The translations under genes were made by a program, and so were the position numbers. The notes beneath the pieces were generated by a model, which did no database searches, was not told where the DNA came from, and worked only from the letters and a program-made list of their open reading frames with translations. A DNA stretch of 64,000 nt from Hydrogenobaculum sp. Y04AAS1 (GTDB lineage Bacteria; Aquificota; Aquificia; Aquificales; Aquificaceae): assembly GCF_000020785.1 (NCBI RefSeq), contig NC_011126.1, forward strand, positions 992,001-1,056,000, in the 5' to 3' direction. Shown here piece by piece: positions 1-8,979 of the stretch (positions are counted from its first letter, which is position 1; each line of letters opens with the position of its first letter).

Positions 1-254
1 TATAGTCTCTTTTCATCTTTTTTATAAAGATAGCTTATCAAAGATATAATGTTTGGATGTCTTAAAAGTATAAGGGATTGGACTTCTTTCCAAAGATATT
101 CTATAGCATATTCATCTTTTGCTATTTTTAATGCAAACTCCTTCCACTTGTATTTGCCTTTTAAGCCCTCAACTTTGTATACTTTACCAAACTCACCTTC
201 CCCAAGAATACCCACTATCCTATACATATCTAAAACTATATCGCCTATTTCCAT
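1..254 (-). CDS. Serine/threonine protein kinase, N-terminal part (cut by window edge)
   Basis: The first 84 codons of a Hanks-type kinase domain are visible; the rest lies beyond the window. A glycine-rich loop GEGEFG sits at residues 18-23, the ATP-binding lysine in FALKIAK at residue 43, and a likely helix-C glutamate (E57) in LWKEVQSL, followed by RHPNIISL as in many kinases. The domain starts almost at the first residue, so no N-terminal extension precedes it. The ATG overlaps the truA stop codon (TGATG), so it is translationally coupled to truA. The substrate cannot be told from this fragment. The catalytic loop and any C-terminal sensor or membrane segment are not visible. Confidence 0.85.
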   Translation of the reverse strand, partial: MEIGDIVLDMYRIVGILGEGEFGKVYKVEGLKGKYKWKEFALKIAKDEYAIEYLWKEVQSLILLRHPNIISLISYLYKKDEKRL

Positions 255-997
255 CAGTAATATACCTTTTTTAAGTATAAACCATGAGCTTTTGCCGTGT
301 GGTTTGAAACTCTCTTTGCTTTTAAAAAATCATTTACATCGTCTATTGATATAAGCCCTTGAGCGTAAGATAACATCGTCCCTACCATACGCCTTACCAT
401 ATACCTCAAAAATCTATTGGCAGTAATTGATATTTCTACCAAAGGGTAATCCACTTTAAAAGTTATATTTTCTACAGAGCAATAGCCGTTTTCGTCTTCA
501 AGCTCTTTGGTAAATCCCCTAAAATCCTTATAACCTAAAAATAAGTGCGATATTTCCATCATTTTGCCTAAATCTGTAGGCTTATACACAAGCATTGCCC
601 TATCCTGGAAAAACGGTGAGTTTTTCTCATCAAAAAACAGTTTATATATATAGGTTTTTTTTAAAGCATCAAAACGGGAGTTAAACTCCAAAGGCACCTC
701 TTCTATGTTGTGGATTTTTATATCCTTTGGTAGAGCGCTATTTAGGGCTTTCCTTAAAAAATTTAAATCTTTATCAAATTCCATCTTGACGTTGAATACA
801 AACTCAATAGCATGAACGCCTTTGTCTGTCCTAGAACAACCTATAGCCCTTATTTTTTGCTTTATAGGTTTTTTCTTATTTACTATGTAATACAGTTTTT
901 CTTCTACTTCGTTTTGTATGGTAGGTACGTTTGGTTGGTATTGCCATCCGCTGTAATTTGTGCCTACAAAGGATATAGTAAATTTATAGTTCTTCAC
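254..997 (-). CDS. truA: tRNA pseudouridine synthase A
   Basis: Isomerises uridines 38-40 in the tRNA anticodon stem-loop to pseudouridine. The 247-residue protein has the family's usual length. The catalytic aspartate is D58 in the motif GCSRTDKGVHA, and the N-terminal segment FVGTNYSGWQ is also typical of the family. The C-terminal part has the conserved RFLRYMVRRMVG segment. The gene overlaps the end of the upstream phosphorylase gene by 4 nt and the downstream kinase start by 1 nt, so all three are probably one transcript. Confidence 0.95.
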   Translation of the reverse strand: MKNYKFTISFVGTNYSGWQYQPNVPTIQNEVEEKLYYIVNKKKPIKQKIRAIGCSRTDKGVHAIEFVFNVKMEFDKDLNFLRKALNSALPKDIKIHNIEEVPLEFNSRFDALKKTYIYKLFFDEKNSPFFQDRAMLVYKPTDLGKMMEISHLFLGYKDFRGFTKELEDENGYCSVENITFKVDYPLVEISITANRFLRYMVRRMVGTMLSYAQGLISIDDVNDFLKAKRVSNHTAKAHGLYLKKVYY

Positions 998-2673
998 ACC
1001 GCCAACGTGTTCTTTAGATAAAGCTTTGTTATATATTCCATTACCATCCTATTTGTATTAAAATATGTCCCACTTGTGGCTACAGCCATTTTCATAACGT
1101 TTATATATTTCCCAAAGCTGTTGTAGTAAGTGGGCAATATTATATATCTAAGCTTGTTGTAAAGATCGTGTATCTCTTCTTTATCCCATTCTGGTTCTAA
1201 AGCTATATCTTCCCAAGAGGTTTTTTTACCTATGGACCAGCCGTTTATGTTTTCCATACAGCCTTCTATCCACCATCCATCCAATACAGAGAAATTGGGA
1301 ACACCATTTAAAGCTGCTTTCATTCCACTTGTACCAGAAGCCTCTAAAGGTCTTTGTGGAGTGTTTAACCATATATCTACGCCGGATATAATAATCTTAG
1401 CTTTATACATGTCGTAATTTTCTATAAAAGCTATTTTTAGCTTGTTGGTTTTGGATTTTGCATAATCTTTTGCATCAAATATCTCTTTTATGATAGCTTT
1501 GCCTTCTCCGTCAAGTGGATGAGCTTTACCAGAAAATACTATTTGAAGACCGTTAAAATCGTTAGCTATATCTATGAGCCAGTCAATATCTTTTAATATA
1601 ATATGATTTCTTTTATAGGCAGTTATACGCCTTGCTCCCCCTATAGTAAACCAATCTCTAGAAAATGAAGCATCCGTTTGAGAGTTTACCAAATCTATAA
1701 GATCGTCTTTTGCCTTTTGATGGGCTTGTATAAATATCTGATCTGGTACATTTACTATCTGTCTTAGTAAGGAAGGGTCTTCTTCCCAACCTCTTATAAA
1801 TTCTGTGTAAAGCTTTTTATGATGAGGTGATACCCATCTCATATGATGCACACCGTTTGTCACATATTCTAGCTTATGCCCTTCAAAAATACTTTCAGAT
1901 ACGTATTTGTGTTTTTTTGATACAGCAGCCACAGTTCTTGAAGCTTTTAAAGATACCCAAGATAGGTTAAACTCTTGATCGTGATCAAAAAGATCTTCCA
2001 TATTTGCATCTTTGATATAATCTTTTAAATAGGTTTTCACATCTTCTATTGGAAACTTGTCAAAAGCAGCTGCCACAGGTGTATGAGTTACAAAAACTAC
2101 CCTATCCCTAACTTTTTCTATGTCTTGCAAATCTCTCAAAAGACCCACCGTTAGAAATGCTGAGTGACTTTCGTTTATGTGGTATACCATTATTTTATAA
2201 CTCAAAGCTTTTAAAAGCTCATAACCCCCTATACCAAATATAATCTCTTGAAGCATCCTATCTTTCCCTTGGGCAAGATAAAGCCTGTCAAATATTTGTC
2301 TTATATCTGGTTGGTTTTCTTTCAAGTTTGTATCTAAAAATAGTACTGGTACTATATGACCATTTATACCCATCATATCGTATTTCCAAGCTGTCACATA
2401 TATATCTTGACCGTTAATAGGTATTTTGATTTTAATATCTAAAGGCTTTAAATATTTTGATGGGTCCCAAGCTTGCGGGAAATCTGTTTGAGCTCCATGA
2501 GCTGTAAGATGCTGAGATATATAACCCTTTCTCCAGAGTATAGTAACACCTACAGAGGGCACTTTTAAATCCGCAAGGCTTTGAAGCGTATCACCAGCCA
2601 ATACTCCCAAACCCCCACTGTAAGTGGGTATATATGGCTCTACGCCGCATTCCATTACAAAATAAGCTATCAT
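994..2673 (-). CDS. Alpha-glucan (glycogen) phosphorylase, short GT35 form
   Basis: Predicted to release glucose-1-phosphate from glycogen or maltodextrins with a PLP cofactor. The PLP-lysine region reads EASGTSGMKAALNG, matching the EASGTGNMK motif of classical enzymes; the protein begins with FVMECGVEPYIPTYSGGLG and contains VFVTHTPV. At 559 residues it is much shorter than the 800-residue E. coli GlgP or MalP and belongs to the compact alpha-glucan phosphorylase group. It lies upstream of truA with a 4-nt overlap and just downstream of a DsbC-like gene. Whether glycogen or a periplasm-derived dextrin is the substrate is not shown. Confidence 0.9.
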   Translation of the reverse strand: MIAYFVMECGVEPYIPTYSGGLGVLAGDTLQSLADLKVPSVGVTILWRKGYISQHLTAHGAQTDFPQAWDPSKYLKPLDIKIKIPINGQDIYVTAWKYDMMGINGHIVPVLFLDTNLKENQPDIRQIFDRLYLAQGKDRMLQEIIFGIGGYELLKALSYKIMVYHINESHSAFLTVGLLRDLQDIEKVRDRVVFVTHTPVAAAFDKFPIEDVKTYLKDYIKDANMEDLFDHDQEFNLSWVSLKASRTVAAVSKKHKYVSESIFEGHKLEYVTNGVHHMRWVSPHHKKLYTEFIRGWEEDPSLLRQIVNVPDQIFIQAHQKAKDDLIDLVNSQTDASFSRDWFTIGGARRITAYKRNHIILKDIDWLIDIANDFNGLQIVFSGKAHPLDGEGKAIIKEIFDAKDYAKSKTNKLKIAFIENYDMYKAKIIISGVDIWLNTPQRPLEASGTSGMKAALNGVPNFSVLDGWWIEGCMENINGWSIGKKTSWEDIALEPEWDKEEIHDLYNKLRYIILPTYYNSFGKYINVMKMAVATSGTYFNTNRMVMEYITKLYLKNTLAV

Positions 2674-2678
2674 AACGA

Positions 2679-3464
2679 TTATTTTATCAGATTGTCAAAC
2701 TCTTTGTACATTGCTTCTTTTGAGTTTGCAATACCAGTTTCCACTTTTCCAGTAGGACCCACAAATGTAGGCGTTCCATCTACTCCTAAACCTTGCAAAT
2801 ATGATATATTTTCCTTTACTTTTTCTAAACCTTTTTTACAAGGGCTTTTTGGTACCGGAGCGCTATACATAAACTCCAGCATGCTATAACTAGCGTTGTT
2901 GTCACATAAAAGCTCAGCGGATTTCTTAACAGAACCAGGATGCAAAGAACCTGTTGGTGTTTGTACAGGATATAAAATTACTTTTATTGCTATATGGTTT
3001 TTCTTAGCCCATTCTTTAAGAGGGTTTTCCGCTTCGTGACAAAACGGACATTGAGGATCTGTTATGAAATATACAAAGTTTTTAGCGCTTTTACCGTTGT
3101 ATACAAAATCAACATGACTTTCTAACTTTTTTAGTTGATGTTTTGACAGCTTTTCATACTTAGATAGATCTGGGGCCACCAAAGACTTATGCTTTATATC
3201 TATCACTTGACCTTGTATTATATAGTTTCCATCTTTGCTTATAAAAAAGTATTGAGCGTTTAGAGGAGATACCTTAAACACCACTTCACAAAAACCTTTA
3301 AGCCTTTTGGATGGAGATACATCCTCTATTTTTAGAGTAGGCGGTAGATTAAAATTTTTCAATATGCTTTTAACATCTGTTTTTGATGGACAAGCGTCCT
3401 TTGCATAAGCACTACTTATCATCATACCAAAAGCAACAATAGATAGCAACAATTTTTTATACAT
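2679..3464 (-). CDS. Periplasmic thiol:disulfide interchange protein, DsbC/DsbG-like
   Basis: A secreted thioredoxin-fold protein of 261 residues. A signal peptide of about 21 residues ends in SSAYA. A CPFC active-site motif lies at residues 139-142 in FITDPQCPFCHEAENPLKEW, and a cis-proline loop is seen in GVDGTPTFVGP near the C-terminus. An N-terminal region of about 100 residues before the thioredoxin fold matches the dimerisation and linker layout of DsbC/DsbG isomerases. Two further cysteine pairs occur outside the active site. Isomerase versus oxidase activity cannot be decided from sequence. The RBS AGGAGG precedes the ATG. Confidence 0.85.
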   Translation of the reverse strand: MYKKLLLSIVAFGMMISSAYAKDACPSKTDVKSILKNFNLPPTLKIEDVSPSKRLKGFCEVVFKVSPLNAQYFFISKDGNYIIQGQVIDIKHKSLVAPDLSKYEKLSKHQLKKLESHVDFVYNGKSAKNFVYFITDPQCPFCHEAENPLKEWAKKNHIAIKVILYPVQTPTGSLHPGSVKKSAELLCDNNASYSMLEFMYSAPVPKSPCKKGLEKVKENISYLQGLGVDGTPTFVGPTGKVETGIANSKEAMYKEFDNLIK

Positions 3465-3502
3465 AAAAATCCTCCTAAATATTAAATGCCATTATACCAC
3501 AG

Positions 3503-4453
3503 CTAAATGAATAAATCATGAATAGTCTTCACTTTCTCTAACACATCCTCTGGTTTTACAAAATCAAGACATTGATAGGTTTTTGTTTTACAGCTTTTAG
3601 GATTTATAGAACAAGGGTGACAATATAACTTAGGTTCTAAATAAAACCCATTTATAGGATAAAACCCATAAGAGGCTGAAGTAGCACAATATATTGAAAT
3701 AGCTTTTATACCAAAGGCGTTTGCTATATGAACAGAAGAAGAATCGTTTGCAATCATAAGAGAAGAAAGACTCGAAGTAGCTAAAAACTCTTTCAAAGAA
3801 GTTAAACCTGATAAGTTTAAAACATTTTTTATATTGTCAAAAGCCTCTAAACGTTTATCAGATAATATAACTACAGGTTTATCAAGAGATTTTGAGAGCT
3901 TTACAAAGTGCTCTTGTTTCCAGGTTTTTAAGAAAAAATTTGACGTAGGAGATATTGCTATAAAAGAAAGTGGTAAATTGAACTTTCTTTTCACAGCTTC
4001 TTTTAGATCTTCTTCTATATATAGCTTTGGTGGTTTTGGGTTTAGTTTTTTTGATATCAAAAGCTCCAAAAGTTTTATATTTCTTTCTATCTCGTGAATA
4101 CCTTTTTCTTGGTAAGGTATAAGGTCTGTATATAAAAATTTTCCTTCTGATCTATCAAAACCTATCCGCTTTTTAATACCAGATAAATATAATATCAAGG
4201 CGCTTCTAAAAGATACATGTAAAGACAAAACAGCATCGTAACCTTTTATGGCTTTTATGATATCAAAAGAGTCTTTCAACGACCTATCGTAAGGGTAAAG
4301 CTCTATAGGGTAACCATAGAAAATATCTTTTATGAAAGGCCTTCCTACAAAACCTACGTTGTGTTCTCCGAAAATCTCAACAGCATTTTGCAAAAGGGAT
4401 GTAGCCAGCACCACATCCCCTAAGTAAGCTGTTTGCCAAACAAGTACTTTCAA
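3503..4453 (-). CDS. Glycosyltransferase family 9, ADP-heptose:LPS heptosyltransferase-like
   Basis: Predicted to add heptose or a related sugar to the LPS core on the inner face of the cytoplasmic membrane. The 316-residue protein has the GT9 N-terminal signature LGDVVLATSLL (residues 11-21) and the C-terminal donor-site segment IANDSSSVHIANAFG. A cysteine-rich tail (CHPCSINPKSC) is also found in some WaaF/RfaF homologues. It probably forms a transcription unit with the small anchored protein downstream of it on the minus strand side (4464-4892 precedes it). Exact sugar and acceptor are unknown. Confidence 0.85.
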   Translation of the reverse strand: MKVLVWQTAYLGDVVLATSLLQNAVEIFGEHNVGFVGRPFIKDIFYGYPIELYPYDRSLKDSFDIIKAIKGYDAVLSLHVSFRSALILYLSGIKKRIGFDRSEGKFLYTDLIPYQEKGIHEIERNIKLLELLISKKLNPKPPKLYIEEDLKEAVKRKFNLPLSFIAISPTSNFFLKTWKQEHFVKLSKSLDKPVVILSDKRLEAFDNIKNVLNLSGLTSLKEFLATSSLSSLMIANDSSSVHIANAFGIKAISIYCATSASYGFYPINGFYLEPKLYCHPCSINPKSCKTKTYQCLDFVKPEDVLEKVKTIHDLFI

Positions 4454-4463
4454 TAAACAAGCA

Positions 4464-4892
4464 CTAAAAACTTATGTTGGTTATCTTCCAAGAGTCGTTC
4501 TCTTTTGATACAGTAAAGGTAATATCACGTTCCATATGCTCGTTGTCTTTGGTTTCTAGCACAACCTTTACCTCAGAGTCTGAAATTTTTGATACGTTTT
4601 TAATCTTAAAAGATTTTACAAAAGACATCTGACCCTCCAAAGAAGCCCCCAAAGCTTCGTACGGCTTCATCTCCACTAAAGCAAGTGGTAATTTTAATTG
4701 GCTTTCTAAGCTTTCCCTTAGGCTTGGATCAAGCTTTCTTATAGCTTTCATAGGATGATGGTCTTTTAGATTAGCAACAAAATCCGATACTAAATCTCTA
4801 GATATTCCTTGAGGTGAAGACCCGCAAGCTCTAAAAAGCAAAAATACAGCCCCTAAGGCTACTATTCCTATAATAATTTTCTTCTTTGACAT
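4464..4892 (-). CDS. Small membrane-anchored or lipid-anchored protein of unknown function
   Basis: A 142-residue protein with a short hydrophobic N-terminus (KKIIIGIVALGAVFLLF) followed at once by ACGSS, which could be an atypical lipobox or a signal anchor. The remainder is a soluble alpha+beta domain; its C-terminal half, ending DSWKITNISF, is built like the NTF2-like domains of DUF4878-type lipoproteins, where a 'dg.WKi' strand ends the fold. That resemblance is by eye only. It begins 2 nt after the SudA-like gene and may belong to the end of that operon. Confidence 0.6.
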   Translation of the reverse strand: MSKKKIIIGIVALGAVFLLFRACGSSPQGISRDLVSDFVANLKDHHPMKAIRKLDPSLRESLESQLKLPLALVEMKPYEALGASLEGQMSFVKSFKIKNVSKISDSEVKVVLETKDNEHMERDITFTVSKENDSWKITNISF

Positions 4893-4893
4893 G

Positions 4894-6291
4894 CTATGAC
4901 CTCCTGGATTTATTAATAAGATAATCGTAAATATGCTTAGCCGCTTCTTTCCCCTCTTTCAAAGCTCTTACTACAGTATCACCGCCGTTTACCACATCCC
5001 CAGATGCAAATATACCATCAATAGAACACATATAATTTTGGTCCACTTCAAGAGTACCCCATTTTGTAGTCTTTAAGTTTAGTTCTTCAAAGGCTATAGG
5101 GTTCGGTTTTTGACCTATAGCCAACACCACAGCATCACAGTCTATAACAAACTCTGAGTTTGGTATCTCAACTGGTCTAGGTCTTCCTGACTCGTCTGGC
5201 TCGCCAAGCTCCATTCTTACACAAAGAAGACCTCTTGTATAACCGTTTTCATCTCCTATTATTTCTTTTGGTTGTGTAAGCCAATGTATTATGGCACCTT
5301 CTTCTTGAATGTGATCCCACTCTTCGTCTCTAGCTGATGAGGTTTCTCTGGTTCTTCTATAAACCACATGGGTTTCTATACCAAACCTTATGGCACTTAT
5401 AGCACAATCCACAGCGGTAAATCCACCACCTATTATGGCTACTTTTTTTATATCGGCCATTTGACAACCTAAAGCTATATTCATGAGAAATTCTATTGCA
5501 GAATATACATTTATAAGGTTGTCTCCTTTTATACCAAGATTTCCCCTACCAGCACCTACACCTATAAACACCGCATCAAAGTTTTCTTTTAATTCTTTGA
5601 AGGACATACTTCTTCCTACTACTATGCCAGTATGGAATGTTACGCCCATTTTTTTGAGTTTGTTTATTTCGTATTCTAGTATGGATTTATCAAGCCTTGC
5701 ATTTGGAATACCGTAAAACATCACACCACCAAGCTTAGGAAGCGCTTCGTAAACCTCAACATCTATACCTTTTCTAGCAAGTTCATAAGCACATCCTAAT
5801 GATGCTGGACCTGAGCCCACAATCGCAACTTTGTATCCTTTCTTTTCTTCTATATCTACTGAAGGTTCTATGCCAGATATCCTTACAAAATCTCCTACAA
5901 ACTTTTCTAAAGCCCCTATGTTAACAGGAAGGCCCTTGTTTCTCTTGTTTCTTACCGTATCAAAGTACAATATGCAAGCACCTTCGCATTGCCTTTCTTG
6001 AGGACATACCCTTCCACATATTGAGGGAAATATATCCGTTTGAGTGATTATCTTGTAAGCTTCCAATATGTTACCTTCCGCTATCTTCGATATAAAACCA
6101 GGTATGTCTACATTTATAGGACAACCTTTAATACATCTTTTATCTGCATCTTTGCAAAGTATACAACGCCTTGCCTCATCTATAGCTAAATTTATTGTAT
6201 AGCCAAGGGCATACTCTTCAAAGGTTTTTGTACGCTTCTCCACTGGCATTAAGACTTCTTGGTTTCTATCGTAATACCTAATTTTTTTCAT
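4894..6291 (-). CDS. NAD(P)H-dependent FAD/FeS oxidoreductase, GltA/SudA/NfnB-like large subunit
   Basis: A 465-residue glutamate-synthase-small-subunit-type flavoprotein. The N-terminal ferredoxin-like domain has cysteines in CILCKDADKRCIKGCP and CGRVCPQERQCEGAC; an FAD dinucleotide motif follows (AIVGSGPASLG, about residue 155), and an NADPH-binding motif (AIIGGGFTAVD, about residue 285). It ends in FASGDVVNGGDTVVRALKEG, typical of the family. The gene directly follows its likely partner (6295-7062); together they resemble NfnAB/SudAB, transhydrogenases or sulfide dehydrogenases able to bifurcate electrons between NADH, NADPH and ferredoxin. Its place at the end of the sHdr cluster suggests a role in electrons from sulfur oxidation; that role is inferred. 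Confidence 0.88.
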   Translation of the reverse strand: MKKIRYYDRNQEVLMPVEKRTKTFEEYALGYTINLAIDEARRCILCKDADKRCIKGCPINVDIPGFISKIAEGNILEAYKIITQTDIFPSICGRVCPQERQCEGACILYFDTVRNKRNKGLPVNIGALEKFVGDFVRISGIEPSVDIEEKKGYKVAIVGSGPASLGCAYELARKGIDVEVYEALPKLGGVMFYGIPNARLDKSILEYEINKLKKMGVTFHTGIVVGRSMSFKELKENFDAVFIGVGAGRGNLGIKGDNLINVYSAIEFLMNIALGCQMADIKKVAIIGGGFTAVDCAISAIRFGIETHVVYRRTRETSSARDEEWDHIQEEGAIIHWLTQPKEIIGDENGYTRGLLCVRMELGEPDESGRPRPVEIPNSEFVIDCDAVVLAIGQKPNPIAFEELNLKTTKWGTLEVDQNYMCSIDGIFASGDVVNGGDTVVRALKEGKEAAKHIYDYLINKSRRS

Positions 6292-6294
6292 GAC

Positions 6295-7062
6295 TCAACT
6301 CTTCCTAGAACGCACCAACACTTCTTTTAAAATTAGGTGCCTTCTGTTTAAATCATCAAAATCTATCTTGTTGGCTTCAAGCCAAGGCCCTTCTACGCAA
6401 GGGAGTTTAAGTTTGCCATCATATTGAATCCTGCAAGCCAAACAGAGCCCTACCGTACAAAGCATCCTTGTGATAACTGCACACAGAACATCTTTATCTT
6501 CATAAACACTAACTAACTCTTTAGCTAACTCGTTAGAACCAGCACTTATAACAACATCATATGGTTTCTCGATCTTACTAAAAGCCTCTATACTATCAAA
6601 CTCATAAACATGATCAAATATATCTGTATAGTTTTTCAAATCATCTAAACGCACAGCATCAGAATTTATGAAAGCAAGTTCTACTTTGTTTTTTGATTTT
6701 AGATGTTTTGCAACATTGTATATACCTGCAAAACCCCAATTTATACTGACAAATAGTATATTTTTATATTCTAGCTGAGGAAAAGGCTTTCCCGCTGGAC
6801 CTTCCACGTAATGCAACTTTTGCCCTGGCTTTACATTTTCAAAAGCCTCAGTCACCACCATATCATCAGATTTTTGCAATAAAAAAGAAACCGTACTGTG
6901 TTCTGCATCTGCACTCATGATAAAAATGGGTATTCTTTCTGGCTTTTCTTGATATTGCATGATAAAAAACTGACCAGGCTTTGCTTTTGAAAGATACAAA
7001 CTCTTTAGTGTTATTAGTTTTAGGCTTTTAGAGATATCTAAAACTTCTAATACTTCAGCCAT
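6295..7062 (-). CDS. Ferredoxin-NADP reductase-like FAD/[2Fe-2S] subunit, SudB/NfnA/PyrK-like
   Basis: A 255-residue protein: an FAD-binding beta barrel (residues 1-100, with QFFIMQYQEKPERIPI), an NAD-binding Rossmann part, and a C-terminal [2Fe-2S] site spaced C-x4-C-x2-C-x11-C in MLCTVGLCLACRI...LPC, as in PyrK, SudB and NfnA. It overlaps the end of the radical SAM gene by 8 nt and is followed after 3 nt by the large subunit, so co-translation is likely. The pair would form a soluble flavin-based complex. Which pyridine nucleotide and which ferredoxin it uses cannot be read from sequence. Confidence 0.85.
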   Translation of the reverse strand: MAEVLEVLDISKSLKLITLKSLYLSKAKPGQFFIMQYQEKPERIPIFIMSADAEHSTVSFLLQKSDDMVVTEAFENVKPGQKLHYVEGPAGKPFPQLEYKNILFVSINWGFAGIYNVAKHLKSKNKVELAFINSDAVRLDDLKNYTDIFDHVYEFDSIEAFSKIEKPYDVVISAGSNELAKELVSVYEDKDVLCAVITRMLCTVGLCLACRIQYDGKLKLPCVEGPWLEANKIDFDDLNRRHLILKEVLVRSRKS

Positions 7063-8053
7063 TCACAAAATCCCTAATGTCAAATATCACCGTAGAACAG
7101 CAGTTTGGAGATATATAAGGTTTCATGCCAAATTCCATGCTTTGAGATACTATGCCCTCTGCTGGAAAAGCTATACCATTTGCCCCTGCTAACATAGCGT
7201 ATGTATCAAAAGCCAAACGATACTCTCCCGCTGGTCTTGCACATCCTATTATTATAGGGTTTTTTGGCATTTTTTGCCTAGCGTAAAGTATCACCTCTGC
7301 AGCTTCTTCAGCACTTGGAGGTTTTATAAGCTGATATCTTGCGTTACCGTAGTAAGGCATAACCACTACAAGCACCAAAGCATCGGGATCATACTTTGAT
7401 ATTATGTCCACCGCGTTAAACTCACCTATGATCTTGCCGTAATGTAGGCCTATGATAATATGCGGCACTATTTTAAGGCCATGATCTTTTAAAAGTCTTA
7501 AGGATTCGTCGTAGTCTTTGGTGCTTTTGTGAGGAAGTTTATAAACCTTATGAATTGTTTCATCTTCACCTATAATATCTAAAAGAACAGCATCCACCTC
7601 AGCTTCTTTCAGCGTCTTAGCTAATCTTTCATCCACAAGGCCAACATGACATGTTACTATAAGTCCCAGCTCTTTTTTGGCATATATCATGGCATCTTTA
7701 TAGTCATATAGTTCCACAACGTTATCTTTGTTTGAACCTCCAGATATCAATATACCTCCAACGCCTGCTTCTTTTAAGTCCTCACAAACCCTTATAAGTT
7801 CTTCAGGTGAAGTGGCAGGTATCATATGATGCAATATTTTAGAAGCGCAGTGATCGCACATCAATTCGCACTTTTTTCCAGTTATAGATATATCTACAAA
7901 CCTTGGTTTGGAAACAGTTTTAAAATCCTCTACCTCGTAATGCTTAAAACCTGGCCCATAAAAAAATATATTGTTTCCAAAATGCTCCTCTTTTGTTTTA
8001 AGACCTGTTTTGAGCTTTTCTAAAAAAGCTTCATCTACTTCTATATCTATCAT
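7055..8053 (-). CDS. Radical SAM protein, probable LipS-type lipoyl synthase component
   Basis: A 332-residue radical SAM enzyme with the cluster motif C-x3-C-x2-C at C62, C66 and C69 (KKCELMCDHC). Further cysteines occur near the C-terminus (IIIGCARP and SPNCCST), as expected for a protein holding a second auxiliary cluster. In other sHdr organisms radical SAM proteins LipS1 and LipS2 sit beside lbpA and assemble lipoate on LbpA; position and size suggest this is one of them, but which one was not decided and no second copy or sLpl ligase is in this window. A biotin-synthase-like radical SAM enzyme of another function is the alternative. Confidence 0.75.
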   Translation of the reverse strand: MIDIEVDEAFLEKLKTGLKTKEEHFGNNIFFYGPGFKHYEVEDFKTVSKPRFVDISITGKKCELMCDHCASKILHHMIPATSPEELIRVCEDLKEAGVGGILISGGSNKDNVVELYDYKDAMIYAKKELGLIVTCHVGLVDERLAKTLKEAEVDAVLLDIIGEDETIHKVYKLPHKSTKDYDESLRLLKDHGLKIVPHIIIGLHYGKIIGEFNAVDIISKYDPDALVLVVVMPYYGNARYQLIKPPSAEEAAEVILYARQKMPKNPIIIGCARPAGEYRLAFDTYAMLAGANGIAFPAEGIVSQSMEFGMKPYISPNCCSTVIFDIRDFVNG

Positions 8054-8063
8054 AAATTCTACC

Positions 8064-8411
8064 TCAAAATGTTATTACTTTAGCACCTTGATCTATAAGT
8101 TCTAAAAGCTCTGGACCAATAGCCAAAACATTGATACCTTTTTCTTCGTTGTACTCCTTTTCCCCTAGCTTTGTAGAGTTGTTTATACAGGCCATTGTAG
8201 TAATGCCTTTTTCTAAAAGCTTATAAAACAAATCTTTTAAATGAGGTATATCCTCTATTTGCCTTGGTACCTTCACTCCGTCTGCCCAAAAGAAAAATCT
8301 AACATCAAATCTTGGATCCTCGGAGGCTCTTAAAGCAAACCTCATACTCATCTCTACTTTCAATTCACTTGTATTTACATCAGACATCAACACAATAGCT
8401 AGTTTCTTCAT
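8064..8411 (-). CDS. DsrE-family small sulfur-transfer protein
   Basis: A 115-residue DsrE-fold protein beginning KKLAIVLMSDVNTSELKV. A single cysteine region, TTMACINNSTKLG (C75), occupies the position where DsrE proteins carry their sulfur-binding cysteine. It lies between the second lbpA gene and the LipS-like gene. It is one of four DsrE-family genes in the cluster and is the most divergent from the others. A role in carrying persulfide sulfur is inferred from family and context. Confidence 0.72.
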   Translation of the reverse strand: MKKLAIVLMSDVNTSELKVEMSMRFALRASEDPRFDVRFFFWADGVKVPRQIEDIPHLKDLFYKLLEKGITTMACINNSTKLGEKEYNEEKGINVLAIGPELLELIDQGAKVITF

Positions 8412-8448
8412 TTAAAACACCATATACAATTAATTTTTAAATTTAGTA

Positions 8449-8471
8449 GCCCTACTCCAAAAGAGTAGGGC
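8449..8471 (-). terminator. Intercistronic hairpin between second lbpA and dsrE
   Basis: A perfect 9-bp stem GCCCTACTC/GAGTAGGGC with a 5-nt loop lies between the stop of the lbpA gene (8482) and the start of the next gene (8411). On the minus transcript it is followed by AT-rich sequence with no clean T run, so it is a weak terminator, attenuator or RNA-stabilising hairpin rather than a strong terminator. Confidence 0.6.
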
Positions 8472-8481
8472 ATAGATTATA

Positions 8482-8928
8482 TTAACCGCAGGAAATACCT
8501 TTTTCTTTTGCTATAGCACCTAACTTTTCTACGGCTTCTGAACCTTTAAGAAGAGTTGATACTTCTGATGGATTTGTAGGTTTTATTTTTGCTATCCAAC
8601 CAGCACCGTATGGATCGTCGTTAGCTAAAGCAGGATTTGCCTTTACTGTATCGTTTATCTCTACTACCTCACCACTTAACGGAGACGGCACTGGACCAAC
8701 CCATTTTCCGCTTTCTATGGTAGCGACGGACTTTCTTCTTTCCACAGTCTTACCTGGTTTTTTCGGTGTATAGGCCACCAATCTACCAGCCATAGCTGCA
8801 GCTACAGAAGTGAGGCCCACTGTGAAGGTGCCATCACCGTTGTCTTTTGCCCATGTAAAGGCGTTGGCCTCTGCGTCAACGTCGTAAAGTAAATCCTCTG
8901 GGATATTGCACCCGTTTACTACTGCCAT
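8482..8928 (-). CDS. lbpA: Lipoate-binding protein of the sHdr pathway, second copy
   Basis: A 148-residue GcvH-like protein. The lipoyl-lysine is predicted as K75 in the turn ATIESGKWVGPVP; the C-terminal stretch DDPYGAGWIAKIKP is typical of GcvH/LbpA proteins. No glycine cleavage genes (gcvP, gcvT) are near, and the sHdr neighbourhood identifies it as LbpA, a carrier of sulfur intermediates bound to lipoate. It differs clearly from the other copy at 9635-10111, so the two are not a recent duplication. A strong ribosome-binding site (AAGGAGG) precedes the ATG. Confidence 0.9.
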   Translation of the reverse strand: MAVVNGCNIPEDLLYDVDAEANAFTWAKDNGDGTFTVGLTSVAAAMAGRLVAYTPKKPGKTVERRKSVATIESGKWVGPVPSPLSGEVVEINDTVKANPALANDDPYGAGWIAKIKPTNPSEVSTLLKGSEAVEKLGAIAKEKGISCG

Positions 8929-8979
8929 ATATACCTCCTTAATAAATTATTTTCTAAATTAATGTTTCCTTCTAAAAGC

